From the NCBI RefSeq assembly GCF_009371985.2, contig NZ_VIKU02000005.1:1-64000 (forward strand): DNA of 64,000 nt. The letters are read 5' to 3'. Source of the DNA: Pelagihabitans pacificus (lineage in GTDB: Bacteria; Bacteroidota; Bacteroidia; Flavobacteriales; Flavobacteriaceae). The position numbers and the translations under genes are program-made. The notes below the pieces were generated by a model. The model made no database searches and was not told the DNA's origin. It worked only from the letters and a program-made list of their open reading frames with translations. This document shows, piece by piece, positions 7,546-15,436 of this stretch (position 1 is its first letter; every line of letters starts with the position of its first letter).

Positions 7546-8823
7546 TTAAGCTTGGAGTAAACTAGCCCCGATAGCGCATTGCAGACATTTGTTCTTTGTA
7601 CAATACTCATTGTATAACTGTATCAGTGCCTGACTCTCTTTGGCATTATCGATTTCCAAACCATGTTTCCCAAAATTGGAAATAATACTGTTCTTCTCTT
7701 CTTTTATATTCGAGATGATGCGCAGTATCTCGTCTCCGGCATTTTTACCTTTGTAATTGCTATAGCTGAATTTCAATGGAAGTATCGAGTTAATGATCAA
7801 CAGATCGATAAACTTCTTCGAAAGCTTTTTGCTGCTTTTTTTGGAAGACTTGCCAAAAGTAAAGTGATCGTTCCAGTAGAGGCTGGCCCCTAAATCAAAA
7901 AAGGTATAAATGGTATCCAGGTCTTGGGAATTCATTAGTTTGCTGAACAAATTTTCATGGCTACCGTACACGTTGGCCAACTGCGAAAGCCGAATTGTGG
8001 GAAAGTTTGGCGGCCGAAGTTTAAAGAACCCTGGTTTTGGTATCGCTTCGTTATCCAATCCGAACTTTCTCTTTTGATACCGATACTCTTTTTGTATTTG
8101 CAAATAATAATCGTCGAAAACGGATGGATCATCCAACAAATGCGACATACCCAAAAGTACGGCTTCCATCGTTTGCGTGTTCGACCGTAACTTTCGAACT
8201 ACGGAGAAATTCAAAGTTTTGCCTAATTCCAAAAAAGCCTCCCCATTGATCTTAAGTCCAAAACTTTTTAACAAAAGAATAAAAAGAACCTGTTCCCAGT
8301 CGTTTTTCGACTGCTTGAGGAGTTGATCAATAAGCAATGATTTCTGTTCCAAACGTTCCAAAAACAAACGGTCTAGCCAATTTTGAACTAGAAAAGTCTC
8401 GATTTGGGAAACACTCTTTTCACAGTTGATAAAAGACTTGTGCCTAGCATCAAAAAGGTTTTGATAAGCTTGTAGTATTTCGCTTGAAATAAAATCCTTT
8501 AACTGCAATGTCGGAATTTTGGTATTGTCGCTTCGAAACACGTCGCCATCATCCTGCCAGACAACATGTAGAATCACATTATTGTAATTGGGATCCCGTT
8601 CATGATGATGTGCAAACCAGTCGGATGAATTCAAATGGAGCTCCACGTTCCCTGCCCATAATTGCCCGTCGATTTCAATTTTTGAGTTGAAAAAATCAGG
8701 ACCGGCTAAATGATTATGTGTTCCAACATCAACAATGAAAATGGTTTCACCGGCAGTGGTAACGAGATTTGAAAGCTGCAGTTTTTTGTATTTCCAGATA
8801 AAATGAAGGAGATCTTCTTTCAC
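7546..8823 (-). CDS. DUF2851 family protein
   Basis: This belongs to the DUF2851 family, a conserved Bacteroidota protein of unknown function. Recognisable parts are KEDLLHFIWKYKKL at the N-terminus, AGPDFFNSKIEIDGQLWAGNVELHL with SSDWFAHHHERDPNYNNVILHVVW, and a C-terminal CTKNKCLQCAIG cysteine cluster. The reading frame extends upstream to an ATG at 8883, but the first 20 residues look non-homologous. A GTG at 8823 immediately before KEDLLHF fits relatives better, giving 425 residues. The start remains uncertain. Confidence 0.8.
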   Translation of the reverse strand: MKEDLLHFIWKYKKLQLSNLVTTAGETIFIVDVGTHNHLAGPDFFNSKIEIDGQLWAGNVELHLNSSDWFAHHHERDPNYNNVILHVVWQDDGDVFRSDNTKIPTLQLKDFISSEILQAYQNLFDARHKSFINCEKSVSQIETFLVQNWLDRLFLERLEQKSLLIDQLLKQSKNDWEQVLFILLLKSFGLKINGEAFLELGKTLNFSVVRKLRSNTQTMEAVLLGMSHLLDDPSVFDDYYLQIQKEYRYQKRKFGLDNEAIPKPGFFKLRPPNFPTIRLSQLANVYGSHENLFSKLMNSQDLDTIYTFFDLGASLYWNDHFTFGKSSKKSSKKLSKKFIDLLIINSILPLKFSYSNYKGKNAGDEILRIISNIKEEKNSIISNFGKHGLEIDNAKESQALIQLYNEYCTKNKCLQCAIGASLLQA

Positions 8824-9041
8824 AAAGTTTGCAGTTAAGGTGTGCCCACCTCGGGCAAAGGGAGCAAAATAAGCTAAAAACACAAAACCAAAAAATACTC
8901 GATAGTCGAACGAGTCCTTGAAATTGGTTTGAGCTACTCATCTAGCACCAAATAGCGAGCGGATCTACCATTTTACCGATTCGTCAAGTGTTAATGGAGG
9001 GAACGAAGGTTAACCTGGCTTGTTCTTCGTTGACTCATAGA

Positions 9042-9356
9042 CTATCCTGTGGTGATCTCTCCTTGCCACTCCATGAACCCACCTTCCAAATTATAGGCGT
9101 TTGGAAACCCAAGACTGTTCATAATGGCACATGCCTGTCCACTGCGGTTTCCACTGCGACAATAAACATAGTAGTTCTTACTCTTATCCAGTTTTTGAAG
9201 CTCGTCGATAAATCCCTGCCCCAAATAAATGTCGATATGCCGTGCATCGGGAATATAGCCCTCCGCTATTTCATCATCGGTTCTAACGTCCAAAATGACG
9301 GCATCGCCGTCTTGTGCCAGTTGTTGGGACCATTCTTCTTGGGATAAATCTGCCAT
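9042..9356 (-). CDS. Rhodanese-like domain protein
   Basis: This 104-residue single rhodanese domain has the catalytic cysteine in YVYCRSGNRSGQA (loop CRSGNRS), a typical active-site loop of small sulfurtransferases. It also has the N-terminal VILDVRTDDEIAEGYIPDARHID signature. The length fits GlpE/PspE-like single-domain enzymes. The physiological sulfur acceptor cannot be inferred. Its own strong promoter lies at 9380-9409. Confidence 0.9.
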   Translation of the reverse strand: MADLSQEEWSQQLAQDGDAVILDVRTDDEIAEGYIPDARHIDIYLGQGFIDELQKLDKSKNYYVYCRSGNRSGQACAIMNSLGFPNAYNLEGGFMEWQGEITTG

Positions 9357-9379
9357 ACTTTACGTCGTTAAGGATGTGC

Positions 9380-9409
9380 CAAAAATACGTTTTTTGTCGT
9401 ATATGCCAA
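9380..9409 (-). promoter_or_regulatory. Promoter of the rhodanese gene
   Basis: On the minus strand TTG (9409-9407), 19 nt, then TATTTTTG (9387-9380) gives an exact TTG-N19-TAnnTTTG. The start codon lies 23 nt downstream. Confidence 0.7.
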
Positions 9410-9445
9410 GAAAAGAAGTTTAACAAAACTTTAAGGCCGGAGTAG

Positions 9446-9475
9446 TTGTGCGTATCCAAATGCATCATACATTTG
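9446..9475 (+). promoter_or_regulatory. marR promoter
   Basis: TTG (9446-9448), 19 nt, TACATTTG (9468-9475) is an exact Bacteroidota promoter. The predicted start near 9480 precedes marR by about 18 nt. The -7 element runs into the palindrome at 9471-9486. Confidence 0.75.
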
Positions 9476-9486
9476 TATATACAAAT
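9471..9486. promoter_or_regulatory. Palindromic operator, probable MarR autoregulation site
   Basis: ATTTGTATATACAAAT is a perfect 16-bp inverted repeat, of the size and AT-rich type bound by MarR-family dimers. It covers the last five bases of the -7 element and the transcription start, so binding would block marR expression. Autoregulation is inferred from position and family habit. Confidence 0.7.
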
Positions 9487-9497
9487 ATTGTAACTAC

Positions 9498-9944
9498 ATG
9501 AATGTAGAGCAGGTCATAAAAACCAAGCGGGAAATTCCTCTTAAAAGCAGAACCGTTATTCATTTTATGCTGGTGAACAACAAAATCAACGAACGTATTA
9601 CCGCCGTATTAAAACCTTTCGAGGTATCGCTACAACAATTCAATGTACTTCGGATTCTACGGGGACAAGAAGGAAAACCGGCCAACTTATCCACCTTGAA
9701 CGAACGTATGGTGACCAAAATGAGTAATACTACCCGATTGGTCTACAAGTTATTGCTAAAAGGCTATGTGGACAGGGCTACATGTCCGTCCAACAGAAGA
9801 AAAGTAGAAATAACCATCACCGAACACGGGAAAAATGCACTAAAAAAAATGGATGTGGCAATGCAGAATGCCGAGGATGATATCCTAAAAAATTTCTCGG
9901 ATGAGGAACTCAAAGAGTTGAATAACTTGTTTAATAAGTTTTAA
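9498..9944 (+). CDS. MarR family transcriptional regulator
   Basis: This is a 148-residue winged-helix protein. Helical dimerisation segments flank a DNA-binding core (about 45-110) containing NVLRILRGQEGKPANLSTL, a recognition-helix region MVTKMSNTTRLVYKLLLKGY, and the wing SNRRKVEITITEHGK. MarR proteins are usually repressors released by small ligands or oxidation. It precedes a yceI gene by 52 nt, a pairing typical of Flavobacteriia, which makes yceI a likely target. A perfect palindrome on its own promoter supports autoregulation. Confidence 0.9.
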   Translation: MNVEQVIKTKREIPLKSRTVIHFMLVNNKINERITAVLKPFEVSLQQFNVLRILRGQEGKPANLSTLNERMVTKMSNTTRLVYKLLLKGYVDRATCPSNRRKVEITITEHGKNALKKMDVAMQNAEDDILKNFSDEELKELNNLFNKF

Positions 9945-9996
9945 TACATCGTAAAACAGAAACACTAATTATTAATTAAATTTAAATTTTAAAACA

Positions 9997-10575
9997 ATGA
10001 AAAAAGGAGTAGTAAGTTTAGCATTCGCACTGGTATTTGGTTTTGCAGCCACTGCAACCGAGCCCTTAGCCGATGAAAAAAAGGAAGTAAAAACGGATGC
10101 CAGCAAGGTCACCTGGAAAGCTTATAAGGTAACCGGGTCCCATTACGGAAGTATTGCACTAGAAGAAGGAGCTTTGGTATTCGATGGGGACAAACTGACC
10201 GGGGGAGAGTTCGTAGTAGACATGACTACCATCAATACAGAGGATTTGGAAGGCGAGTACAAGCAAAAATTGGACGGACACTTAAACTCCGCCGATTTTT
10301 TTGATACCGCAAATCACAAAACATCCTCCCTAAAGTTTACGGAAGTTAAATCTACCGGCAAGAATTCCTACGAGGTCACAGGCGATTTAACCATCAAAGG
10401 CATTACAAAGCCAATCACTTTTGACGTATCGATCTACGGGAGCAAAGCAACCGCTACTATGAAAGTAGACCGTACCAATTACGATGTCAAATACGGTTCT
10501 GGAAGCTTTTTCGACAACCTGGGGGACAAAACCATTTACGATGAATTCGACCTTGTAGTAGATTTGGAATTCTAG
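9997..10575 (+). CDS. YceI family periplasmic protein
   Basis: This 192-residue YceI-family lipocalin-like beta-barrel protein is exported by an N-terminal signal peptide (MKKGVVSLAFALVFGFAATA). Family features include VTWKAYKVTGSHYGSI at the start of the mature part, the LNSADFFDTANHKTSSLKF segment and the LTIKGITKPITFDV segment. YceI barrels bind isoprenoid-like lipids in some structures; the ligand here is unknown. It follows marR and is closed by a strong terminator, so the two probably form a bicistronic unit. Confidence 0.9.
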   Translation: MKKGVVSLAFALVFGFAATATEPLADEKKEVKTDASKVTWKAYKVTGSHYGSIALEEGALVFDGDKLTGGEFVVDMTTINTEDLEGEYKQKLDGHLNSADFFDTANHKTSSLKFTEVKSTGKNSYEVTGDLTIKGITKPITFDVSIYGSKATATMKVDRTNYDVKYGSGSFFDNLGDKTIYDEFDLVVDLEF

Positions 10576-10613
10576 AACACCATATGATTTAAATAGGCTT
10601 AACCTCACAGCCT

Positions 10614-10655
10614 GGAGCCTTGAAACTATCATAGTTTCGAGGCTCCATAATTTTT
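10614..10655 (+). terminator. Terminator of marR–yceI
   Basis: A long hairpin pairs GGAGCCT-t-GAAACTAT with ATAGTTTC-g-AGGCTCC and is followed by ATAATTTTT. It insulates the trp promoter that begins 15 nt later. Confidence 0.85.
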
Positions 10656-10669
10656 ATGCCCCAAGCGAT

Positions 10670-10699
10670 TTGTATTTATTAAAATCATTTCTATATTTG
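10670..10699 (+). promoter_or_regulatory. trp operon promoter
   Basis: TTG (10670-10672), 19 nt, TATATTTG (10692-10699) is an exact Bacteroidota promoter. The -7 element ends only five bases before the ATG of the leader peptide, so transcription should start at or within a base or two of that ATG. Confidence 0.8.
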
Positions 10700-10704
10700 A
10701 ACCA

Positions 10705-10761
10705 ATGAAAAGTAATGGAACAAATACTTGGTGGTGGTTTGACTCCCGACGAACATCGTGA
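10705..10761 (+). CDS. trpL: trp operon leader peptide with three tandem Trp codons
   Basis: This 18-codon frame encodes MKSNGTNTWWWFDSRRTS. The three consecutive Trp codons (10729-10737) are the hallmark of a Trp-sensing attenuator. It is followed by a terminator hairpin and then trpE. No ribosome binding site precedes it and the promoter places the transcript 5' end at the ATG, so it is probably translated from a leaderless mRNA. The stop codon lies inside the segment that can pair with the terminator (10756-10761). Confidence 0.85.
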   Translation: MKSNGTNTWWWFDSRRTS

Positions 10762-10820
10762 GCTGAACTTCATTATAGTACAACTATAGAGGGCCTGTCA
10801 TCACGACAGGCCTTCCTTTT
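10756..10820 (+). promoter_or_regulatory. trp attenuator: switch segment, pause hairpin and terminator
   Basis: The terminator pairs GGCCTGTC (10792-10799) with GACAGGCC (10805-10812) and is followed by a T-rich run. Upstream, TCGTGA (10756-10761, containing the leader stop codon) is exactly complementary to TCACGA (10801-10806) in the terminator loop and 3' arm, and a small hairpin TATAGT-aca-ACTATA (10774-10788) lies between. Stalling at the Trp codons would leave TCGTGA free to break the terminator. A ribosome at the stop codon would cover it and allow termination. The pairing model is inference from complementarity. Confidence 0.75.
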
Positions 10821-10837
10821 TTATCAACAATCGTACA

Positions 10838-12235
10838 ATGCGTTACCAACTCGAAACACATTCCAAAAAAATCCTGGCCGATACTATTACTCCGGTCAGT
10901 GTGTATCTAAAAATTAGGGATCGATTCCCGAACAGTATCCTTTTGGAAAGCAGCGACTACCATGCGAACGATAATAGTTTCTCTTACATCTGTTGCAATC
11001 CGATTGCTTCCATCAAAGTTGAAAATGAGATGGTTTCGCAGCAATTTCCCGATGGCACATCCCACGAGATGGGTATCTCGTCGGATTCCGATGTAGTGGA
11101 AATCATTCACGATTTCAGCAAAAAGTTTAAGGCGGGGGAAAATAGTTTCAAATTTATCGATAACGGGTTGTTCGGCTATATGGCCTACGATGCGGTTCGT
11201 TATTTTGAGGCGGTCGAAATAAATAAGAAAAAAGGGTCGGTGGCAATACCTGACATCTATTACGCCGTATACCAAAATATCATCGCCATCAATCACTTCA
11301 AAAACGAGGCCTATCTGTTTGCCCACTGTTTCGAGTCTGACAACAATATCCCTGAACTAGAGCGACTTTTGAATGTCAAAAATTTTGCTTCCTATAATTT
11401 TTCAACCGAAGGAGAGCCCGTTTCCAACTTGGAGGATGAAGAATATAAGGAACATGTACGGTTGGCCAAAAAACATTGTCAACGCGGTGATGTCTTTCAG
11501 TTGGTTCTGTCCCGAAGATTTTCCCAAGGGTTTAAAGGCGACGAGTTTAACGTTTATAGGGCGCTACGGTCCGTCAACCCATCACCCTACCTTTTTTATT
11601 TTGACTACGGGGACTTTAAAATTTTCGGAAGTTCCCCGGAAGCACAGTTGATCGTCAAGGATGGAAAAGCCGAAATACACCCGATTGCAGGTACTTTTAA
11701 AAGAACGGGAAATGACGAGGAAGACGCCAAATTGGCCAAAGCGCTTACCGAAGACGATAAGGAAAACAGTGAGCACGTAATGTTGGTTGATCTCGCAAGG
11801 AACGACCTTAGTCGAAATGGCAATATGGTTAAAGTGGCCAACTACCGGGAAGTGCAGTTTTTTTCCCATGTAATCCATTTGGTCTCCAAGGTAACCGGGC
11901 AAAAGAAGACCGACATTCCCACTATGAAGGTCGTAGCGGACACCTTCCCGGCAGGAACCCTGAGCGGTGCGCCCAAGCATAGGGCCATGCAACTCATTGA
12001 GCAATACGAAAAGACAAGCAGGGGCTACTATGGCGGTGCTATTGGATTCATGGATTTCAACGGGAATTTTAACCACGCCATCATGATCCGTACCTTTTTA
12101 AGCAAAAACCACCATTTGCACTATCAGGCCGGTGCCGGATTGGTTGCTGCCTCCGATCCGGAGGATGAACTGCAAGAGACCTATAATAAGCTAGGCGCCC
12201 TGACAAAGGCGTTGGAAATCGCTAAAACCATATGA
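10838..12235 (+). CDS. trpE: Anthranilate synthase component I
   Basis: This 465-residue chorismate-binding enzyme converts chorismate and ammonia (from TrpG) to anthranilate, the first step of tryptophan synthesis. The N-terminus has the LLES element of the tryptophan feedback site (ILLESSDYH, about 33-41). The catalytic domain carries PSPYLFYFDYGDFKIFGSSPE, IAGTFKRTG, LVDLARNDLSRNG and FPAGTLSGAPKHRAMQLIE. It is the first gene of a complete operon. Its stop overlaps the trpG start (ATGA), typical of partners made in equal amounts. It is under attenuator control. Confidence 0.97.
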   Translation: MRYQLETHSKKILADTITPVSVYLKIRDRFPNSILLESSDYHANDNSFSYICCNPIASIKVENEMVSQQFPDGTSHEMGISSDSDVVEIIHDFSKKFKAGENSFKFIDNGLFGYMAYDAVRYFEAVEINKKKGSVAIPDIYYAVYQNIIAINHFKNEAYLFAHCFESDNNIPELERLLNVKNFASYNFSTEGEPVSNLEDEEYKEHVRLAKKHCQRGDVFQLVLSRRFSQGFKGDEFNVYRALRSVNPSPYLFYFDYGDFKIFGSSPEAQLIVKDGKAEIHPIAGTFKRTGNDEEDAKLAKALTEDDKENSEHVMLVDLARNDLSRNGNMVKVANYREVQFFSHVIHLVSKVTGQKKTDIPTMKVVADTFPAGTLSGAPKHRAMQLIEQYEKTSRGYYGGAIGFMDFNGNFNHAIMIRTFLSKNHHLHYQAGAGLVAASDPEDELQETYNKLGALTKALEIAKTI

Positions 12236-12801
12236 AGATGAAGAAGATTTTAGTGATCGATAATTACGACAGTTTTACCTATAATCTTGTACATTATTTA
12301 GAAGACTTAGGTTGTGAAGTGGTCGTAAAACGCAACGACCAACTCACCTTGGAAGAAGTCGATGCCTACGAAAAAATAGTATTGTCCCCGGGACCTGGGA
12401 TCCCGGATGAGGCCGGCCTCTTAAAGGCAATTATTTCGGCCTATGCCCCGACAAAAAGTATCTTTGGTGTGTGCTTGGGTCAACAGGCAATCGGGGAAGT
12501 CTTTGGAGGCTCACTCATCAATCTCGACGAAGTATACCATGGGATCGCTACCAAGATAAACATTGCCGAGGACGATGTTCTTTTTGAAGGGATGCCCAAA
12601 GAAATCGAGGTCGGACGATACCATTCATGGGTCGTTTCCCCTGAGCTTCCAGCGGTTTTGGAAGCGACTTCCTTTGATGAAAACGGACAGGTCATGTCGT
12701 TGCGCCACAAAGAATATGATGTGCGCGCGGTACAGTTTCATCCCGAGTCGGTCTTAACACCTCAAGGGAAGAAAATATTGGAAAATTGGTTGGAAAACTA
12801 A
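12232..12801 (+). CDS. trpG: Anthranilate synthase component II (glutamine amidotransferase)
   Basis: This 189-residue class I glutamine amidotransferase supplies ammonia to TrpE. The nucleophile is Cys81 (FGVCLGQQAIG), and His170 and Glu172 are in VQFHPES, completing the triad. The N-terminus ILVIDNYDSFTYNLVHYL is diagnostic. It starts inside the trpE stop codon. A second ATG two codons in (12238) is possible. The same subunit could in principle also serve folate synthesis, but the operon points to tryptophan. Confidence 0.96.
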   Translation: MKMKKILVIDNYDSFTYNLVHYLEDLGCEVVVKRNDQLTLEEVDAYEKIVLSPGPGIPDEAGLLKAIISAYAPTKSIFGVCLGQQAIGEVFGGSLINLDEVYHGIATKINIAEDDVLFEGMPKEIEVGRYHSWVVSPELPAVLEATSFDENGQVMSLRHKEYDVRAVQFHPESVLTPQGKKILENWLEN

Positions 12802-12886
12802 CCTTAATTTACTTCGACTTATGAACGGATATTGAAGCAAAAATGGGATTCTCCTTTTGCACGAATGGAAACTAAAAGCCCTCTTA

Positions 12887-13879
12887 ATGAAAGAAACACT
12901 CAACAAACTCATTAACCACGAACTCCTCTCCAAGGAAGAGGCGAAACAAATCTTGGTGAATATCGCCATCGGGGAGTACAATACCAGCCAAATAGCTGCT
13001 TTCTTGACAGTATATATGATGAGAAGTGTCACCATCGAAGAACTGGAAGGCTTTCGGGATGCCCTGCTGGAATTATGCTTGGCGGTCGATTTGTCCGACT
13101 ACAATCCTATTGATCTATGCGGAACGGGCGGGGATGGTAAGGATACCTTCAATATATCGACCTTGGCCTCTTTCGTGACCGCCGGGGCGGATGTTAAGGT
13201 AACCAAGCATGGCAACTATGGCGTATCTTCGAAATGTGGCAGCAGCAATGTCATGGAGTTTTTGGGTATCAAATTCAGCAACGAGGCGGACTTTTTGAAA
13301 AAATCGATCGATGAGGCGGGAATCTGTGTACTGCATGCGCCGCTCTTTCATCCTGCAATGAAAAATGTAGCTCCTATTCGAAGGGAGCTTGGTGTCAAGA
13401 CCTTTTTTAACATGTTGGGGCCTATGGTAAACCCTGCTTTCCCAAAAAATCAGATGGTCGGGGTCTTTAATCTGGAGCTGGCCCGTATGTATGGCTATCT
13501 CTATCAGAATACCGATAAAAAATTTACGGTATTGCATGCACTGGATGGCTATGATGAAATATCTTTGACCGGAAGCACCAAGACGATTTCCAACGAGTCG
13601 GAGGGCATGCTACGTCCCGAGGATTTTGGGGTATCGGCCATAGCACAAGCCGATATCGTTGGTGGCGACAACATTGAAGAATCAGCTCAAATTTTCATGA
13701 AAGTACTTGAAGGCAATGGTACAGAGCCACAGAACAATGTAGTATGTGCCAATGCAGGAATAGCCATTGCCACGGTCAAGAACCTCGGTCCGAAAGAAGG
13801 TTTTGAAAAGGCCAAGGAATCGTTGTTGAGCGGAAAGGGCCTGGATGCGTTGAAGAAATTGCAGCAATTGAGTCGATAG
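12887..13879 (+). CDS. trpD: Anthranilate phosphoribosyltransferase
   Basis: This enzyme transfers the phosphoribosyl group of PRPP to anthranilate. The PRPP-binding glycine loop reads DLCGTGGDGKDTFNISTL, followed by KHGNYGVSSKCGSSNVMEFLG and the NMLGPMVNP region. The frame opens earlier at a TTG (12857), but MKETLNKLINHELLSKEEA matches the normal family N-terminus, so I use the ATG at 12887 (330 residues). It is a monofunctional TrpD, not fused to TrpG. Confidence 0.95.
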   Translation: MKETLNKLINHELLSKEEAKQILVNIAIGEYNTSQIAAFLTVYMMRSVTIEELEGFRDALLELCLAVDLSDYNPIDLCGTGGDGKDTFNISTLASFVTAGADVKVTKHGNYGVSSKCGSSNVMEFLGIKFSNEADFLKKSIDEAGICVLHAPLFHPAMKNVAPIRRELGVKTFFNMLGPMVNPAFPKNQMVGVFNLELARMYGYLYQNTDKKFTVLHALDGYDEISLTGSTKTISNESEGMLRPEDFGVSAIAQADIVGGDNIEESAQIFMKVLEGNGTEPQNNVVCANAGIAIATVKNLGPKEGFEKAKESLLSGKGLDALKKLQQLSR

Positions 13880-13882
13880 TTT

Positions 13883-13908
13883 CCCTGTGAGAAAGGGGCA
13901 TCACAGGG
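13883..13908 (+). other. Hairpin between trpD and trpC
   Basis: CCCTGTGA (13883-13890) pairs perfectly with TCACAGGG (13901-13908) around a 10-nt loop, four bases after the trpD stop. No T run follows, so it is not a standard terminator. It may be an mRNA processing or stability element. A weak promoter-like TACTTTG follows before trpC. Confidence 0.5.
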
Positions 13909-13961
13909 TTGTTTGTATACCCTTCCGGCCCTACTTTGTATGAGGAAGTTAAAAATAAAAA

Positions 13962-14744
13962 ATGAGCATTCTAGATAAAATAGTAGCGGACAAACGGAAG
14001 GAGGTCGATTTGAAAAAATCGCTCATCCCGATATCCTATTTGGAAAACTCCGTGTTATTCAATCGGGAAACGGTTTCCCTGTCGGATGCACTTCGCAGAA
14101 GTGACACGGGTATCATTGCCGAACACAAAAGGAGGTCCCCCTCGAAATCGGAAATTAATCAGGGACTTAATGTGCAGCAAGTCGTGCAAGGCTATCAAAA
14201 TGCAGGGGTATGCGGTATATCGGTCTTGACCGATGGTAAATATTTTGGTGGGTCGTTGGATGATCTTTTATTGGCCCGTGCCTCGGTTCGGATACCCTTG
14301 TTACGCAAGGAATTCATTATCGATGAATACCAACTTTTGGAAGCCAAGGCCCATGGTGCCGATGTCGTTCTTTTGATTGCGGCCATACTCACTAGAGATG
14401 AAATCAAGACCTTTTCGGAATTGGCCAAAAGTTTAGGGTTGGAGGTACTTCTGGAAGTGCATAACCAGGAGGAGCTGCAGAAATCAAGGTTGTACAGCCT
14501 TGACATGCTTGGTGTGAACAATCGAAATCTGAAGACTTTTGAAGTGAGTCTGGAGACCAGTAAATCGCTCTCCAAACTGATTCCTGAGGAGTTTGTAAAA
14601 GTGTCGGAAAGTGGTATCAGCAACATTACGGCCATCCGGGATTTACAGGTCTATGGATACCAAGGGTTTTTAATCGGAGAGAACTTTATGAAGACCGATA
14701 ATCCCGGACAATATGCGATGGACTTCATAAAACAACTCAAATAA
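13962..14744 (+). CDS. trpC: Indole-3-glycerol-phosphate synthase
   Basis: This 260-residue TIM-barrel enzyme closes the indole ring from CdRP. Family residues are visible in IIAEHKRRSPSKSEI (about 50), VCGISVLTDGKYFGGS, PLLRKEFIIDEYQL, LLEVHNQEEL, GVNNRNLKTFEV and VSESGI. It is a separate protein rather than the TrpC–TrpF fusion of enterobacteria. trpF follows after six bases. Confidence 0.96.
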   Translation: MSILDKIVADKRKEVDLKKSLIPISYLENSVLFNRETVSLSDALRRSDTGIIAEHKRRSPSKSEINQGLNVQQVVQGYQNAGVCGISVLTDGKYFGGSLDDLLLARASVRIPLLRKEFIIDEYQLLEAKAHGADVVLLIAAILTRDEIKTFSELAKSLGLEVLLEVHNQEELQKSRLYSLDMLGVNNRNLKTFEVSLETSKSLSKLIPEEFVKVSESGISNITAIRDLQVYGYQGFLIGENFMKTDNPGQYAMDFIKQLK

Positions 14745-14750
14745 CGATTC

Positions 14751-15431
14751 ATGGAGTACTACTATACCAATAAAAAAGATACTGTCAGCAACGGTGGCAC
14801 AGCTGCATTGAAGCTAAAGGTATGTGGTATGAACAAAAACACTTCGGAAGTCGCGAGCTTGAACCCGGATTATTTAGGTTTCATATTCTGGGAACCCTCC
14901 AAGCGTTCCTTTGAAGGGGATATGCCATCGATACCCCATCGTATCAAGAAGGTGGGGGTTTTTGTAGATGCGACTATGGAAATCATCGCTGAAAAAGTCG
15001 ATACCTACGGATTGCTAATGGTGCAATTACACGGAAATGAAAGTCCGGGGTTTTGCGATACACTAAAAGCACGTCTTCCACAGATAAAAATTATCAAGGT
15101 GTTCTCGATCAAAGACAACTTTGATTTCACCATCTTACGACATTTTGAGGATGTTTGCGATTTTTATTTATTCGATGCCAAGGGTGAACTTCCCGGAGGC
15201 AATGGGTATGGTTTCGATTGGAAGGCAATGGCCAGTTATCCCTCGATCAAACCCTACTTTTTGAGTGGGGGTATTGGATTGGAACAATTGGAATCACTTC
15301 AAGAATTTTTAAAACGGCCCGAATCAAAGTACTGTCACGCTATTGATATCAACAGTCGATTTGAAATCGAGCCCGGATTGAAAGATGTAAAAAGATTAGG
15401 GCAGTTCAAGAAATTACTAAGTATCGATTAA
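14751..15431 (+). CDS. trpF: Phosphoribosylanthranilate isomerase
   Basis: This TIM-barrel enzyme isomerises PRA to CdRP. The catalytic Cys is in LKVCGMN, and the general-acid Asp is in the [14 protein letters not shown] region. The C-terminal SGGIGLEQ and [16 protein letters not shown] are standard. The frame from the only upstream ATG gives 226 residues with about 20 extra N-terminal residues. A TTG at 14808, just before KLKVCGM, would give a family-length protein, so the start is open. Confidence 0.94.
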   Translation: MEYYYTNKKDTVSNGGTAALKLKVCGMNKNTSEVASLNPDYLGFIFWEPSKRSFEGDMPSIPHRIKKVGVFVDATMEIIAEKVDTYGLLMVQLHGNESPGFCDTLKARLPQIKIIKVFSIKDNFDFTILRHFEDVCDFYLFDAKGELPGGNGYGFDWKAMASYPSIKPYFLSGGIGLEQLESLQEFLKRPESKYCHAIDINSRFEIEPGLKDVKRLGQFKKLLSID

Positions 15432-15436
15432 GTGCT

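Noticed and set aside
8747-8941. A 64-residue frame overlapping the start of DUF2851 on the same strand
   Set aside because: It overlaps the start of a recognised protein family in another frame and shows no recognisable features.
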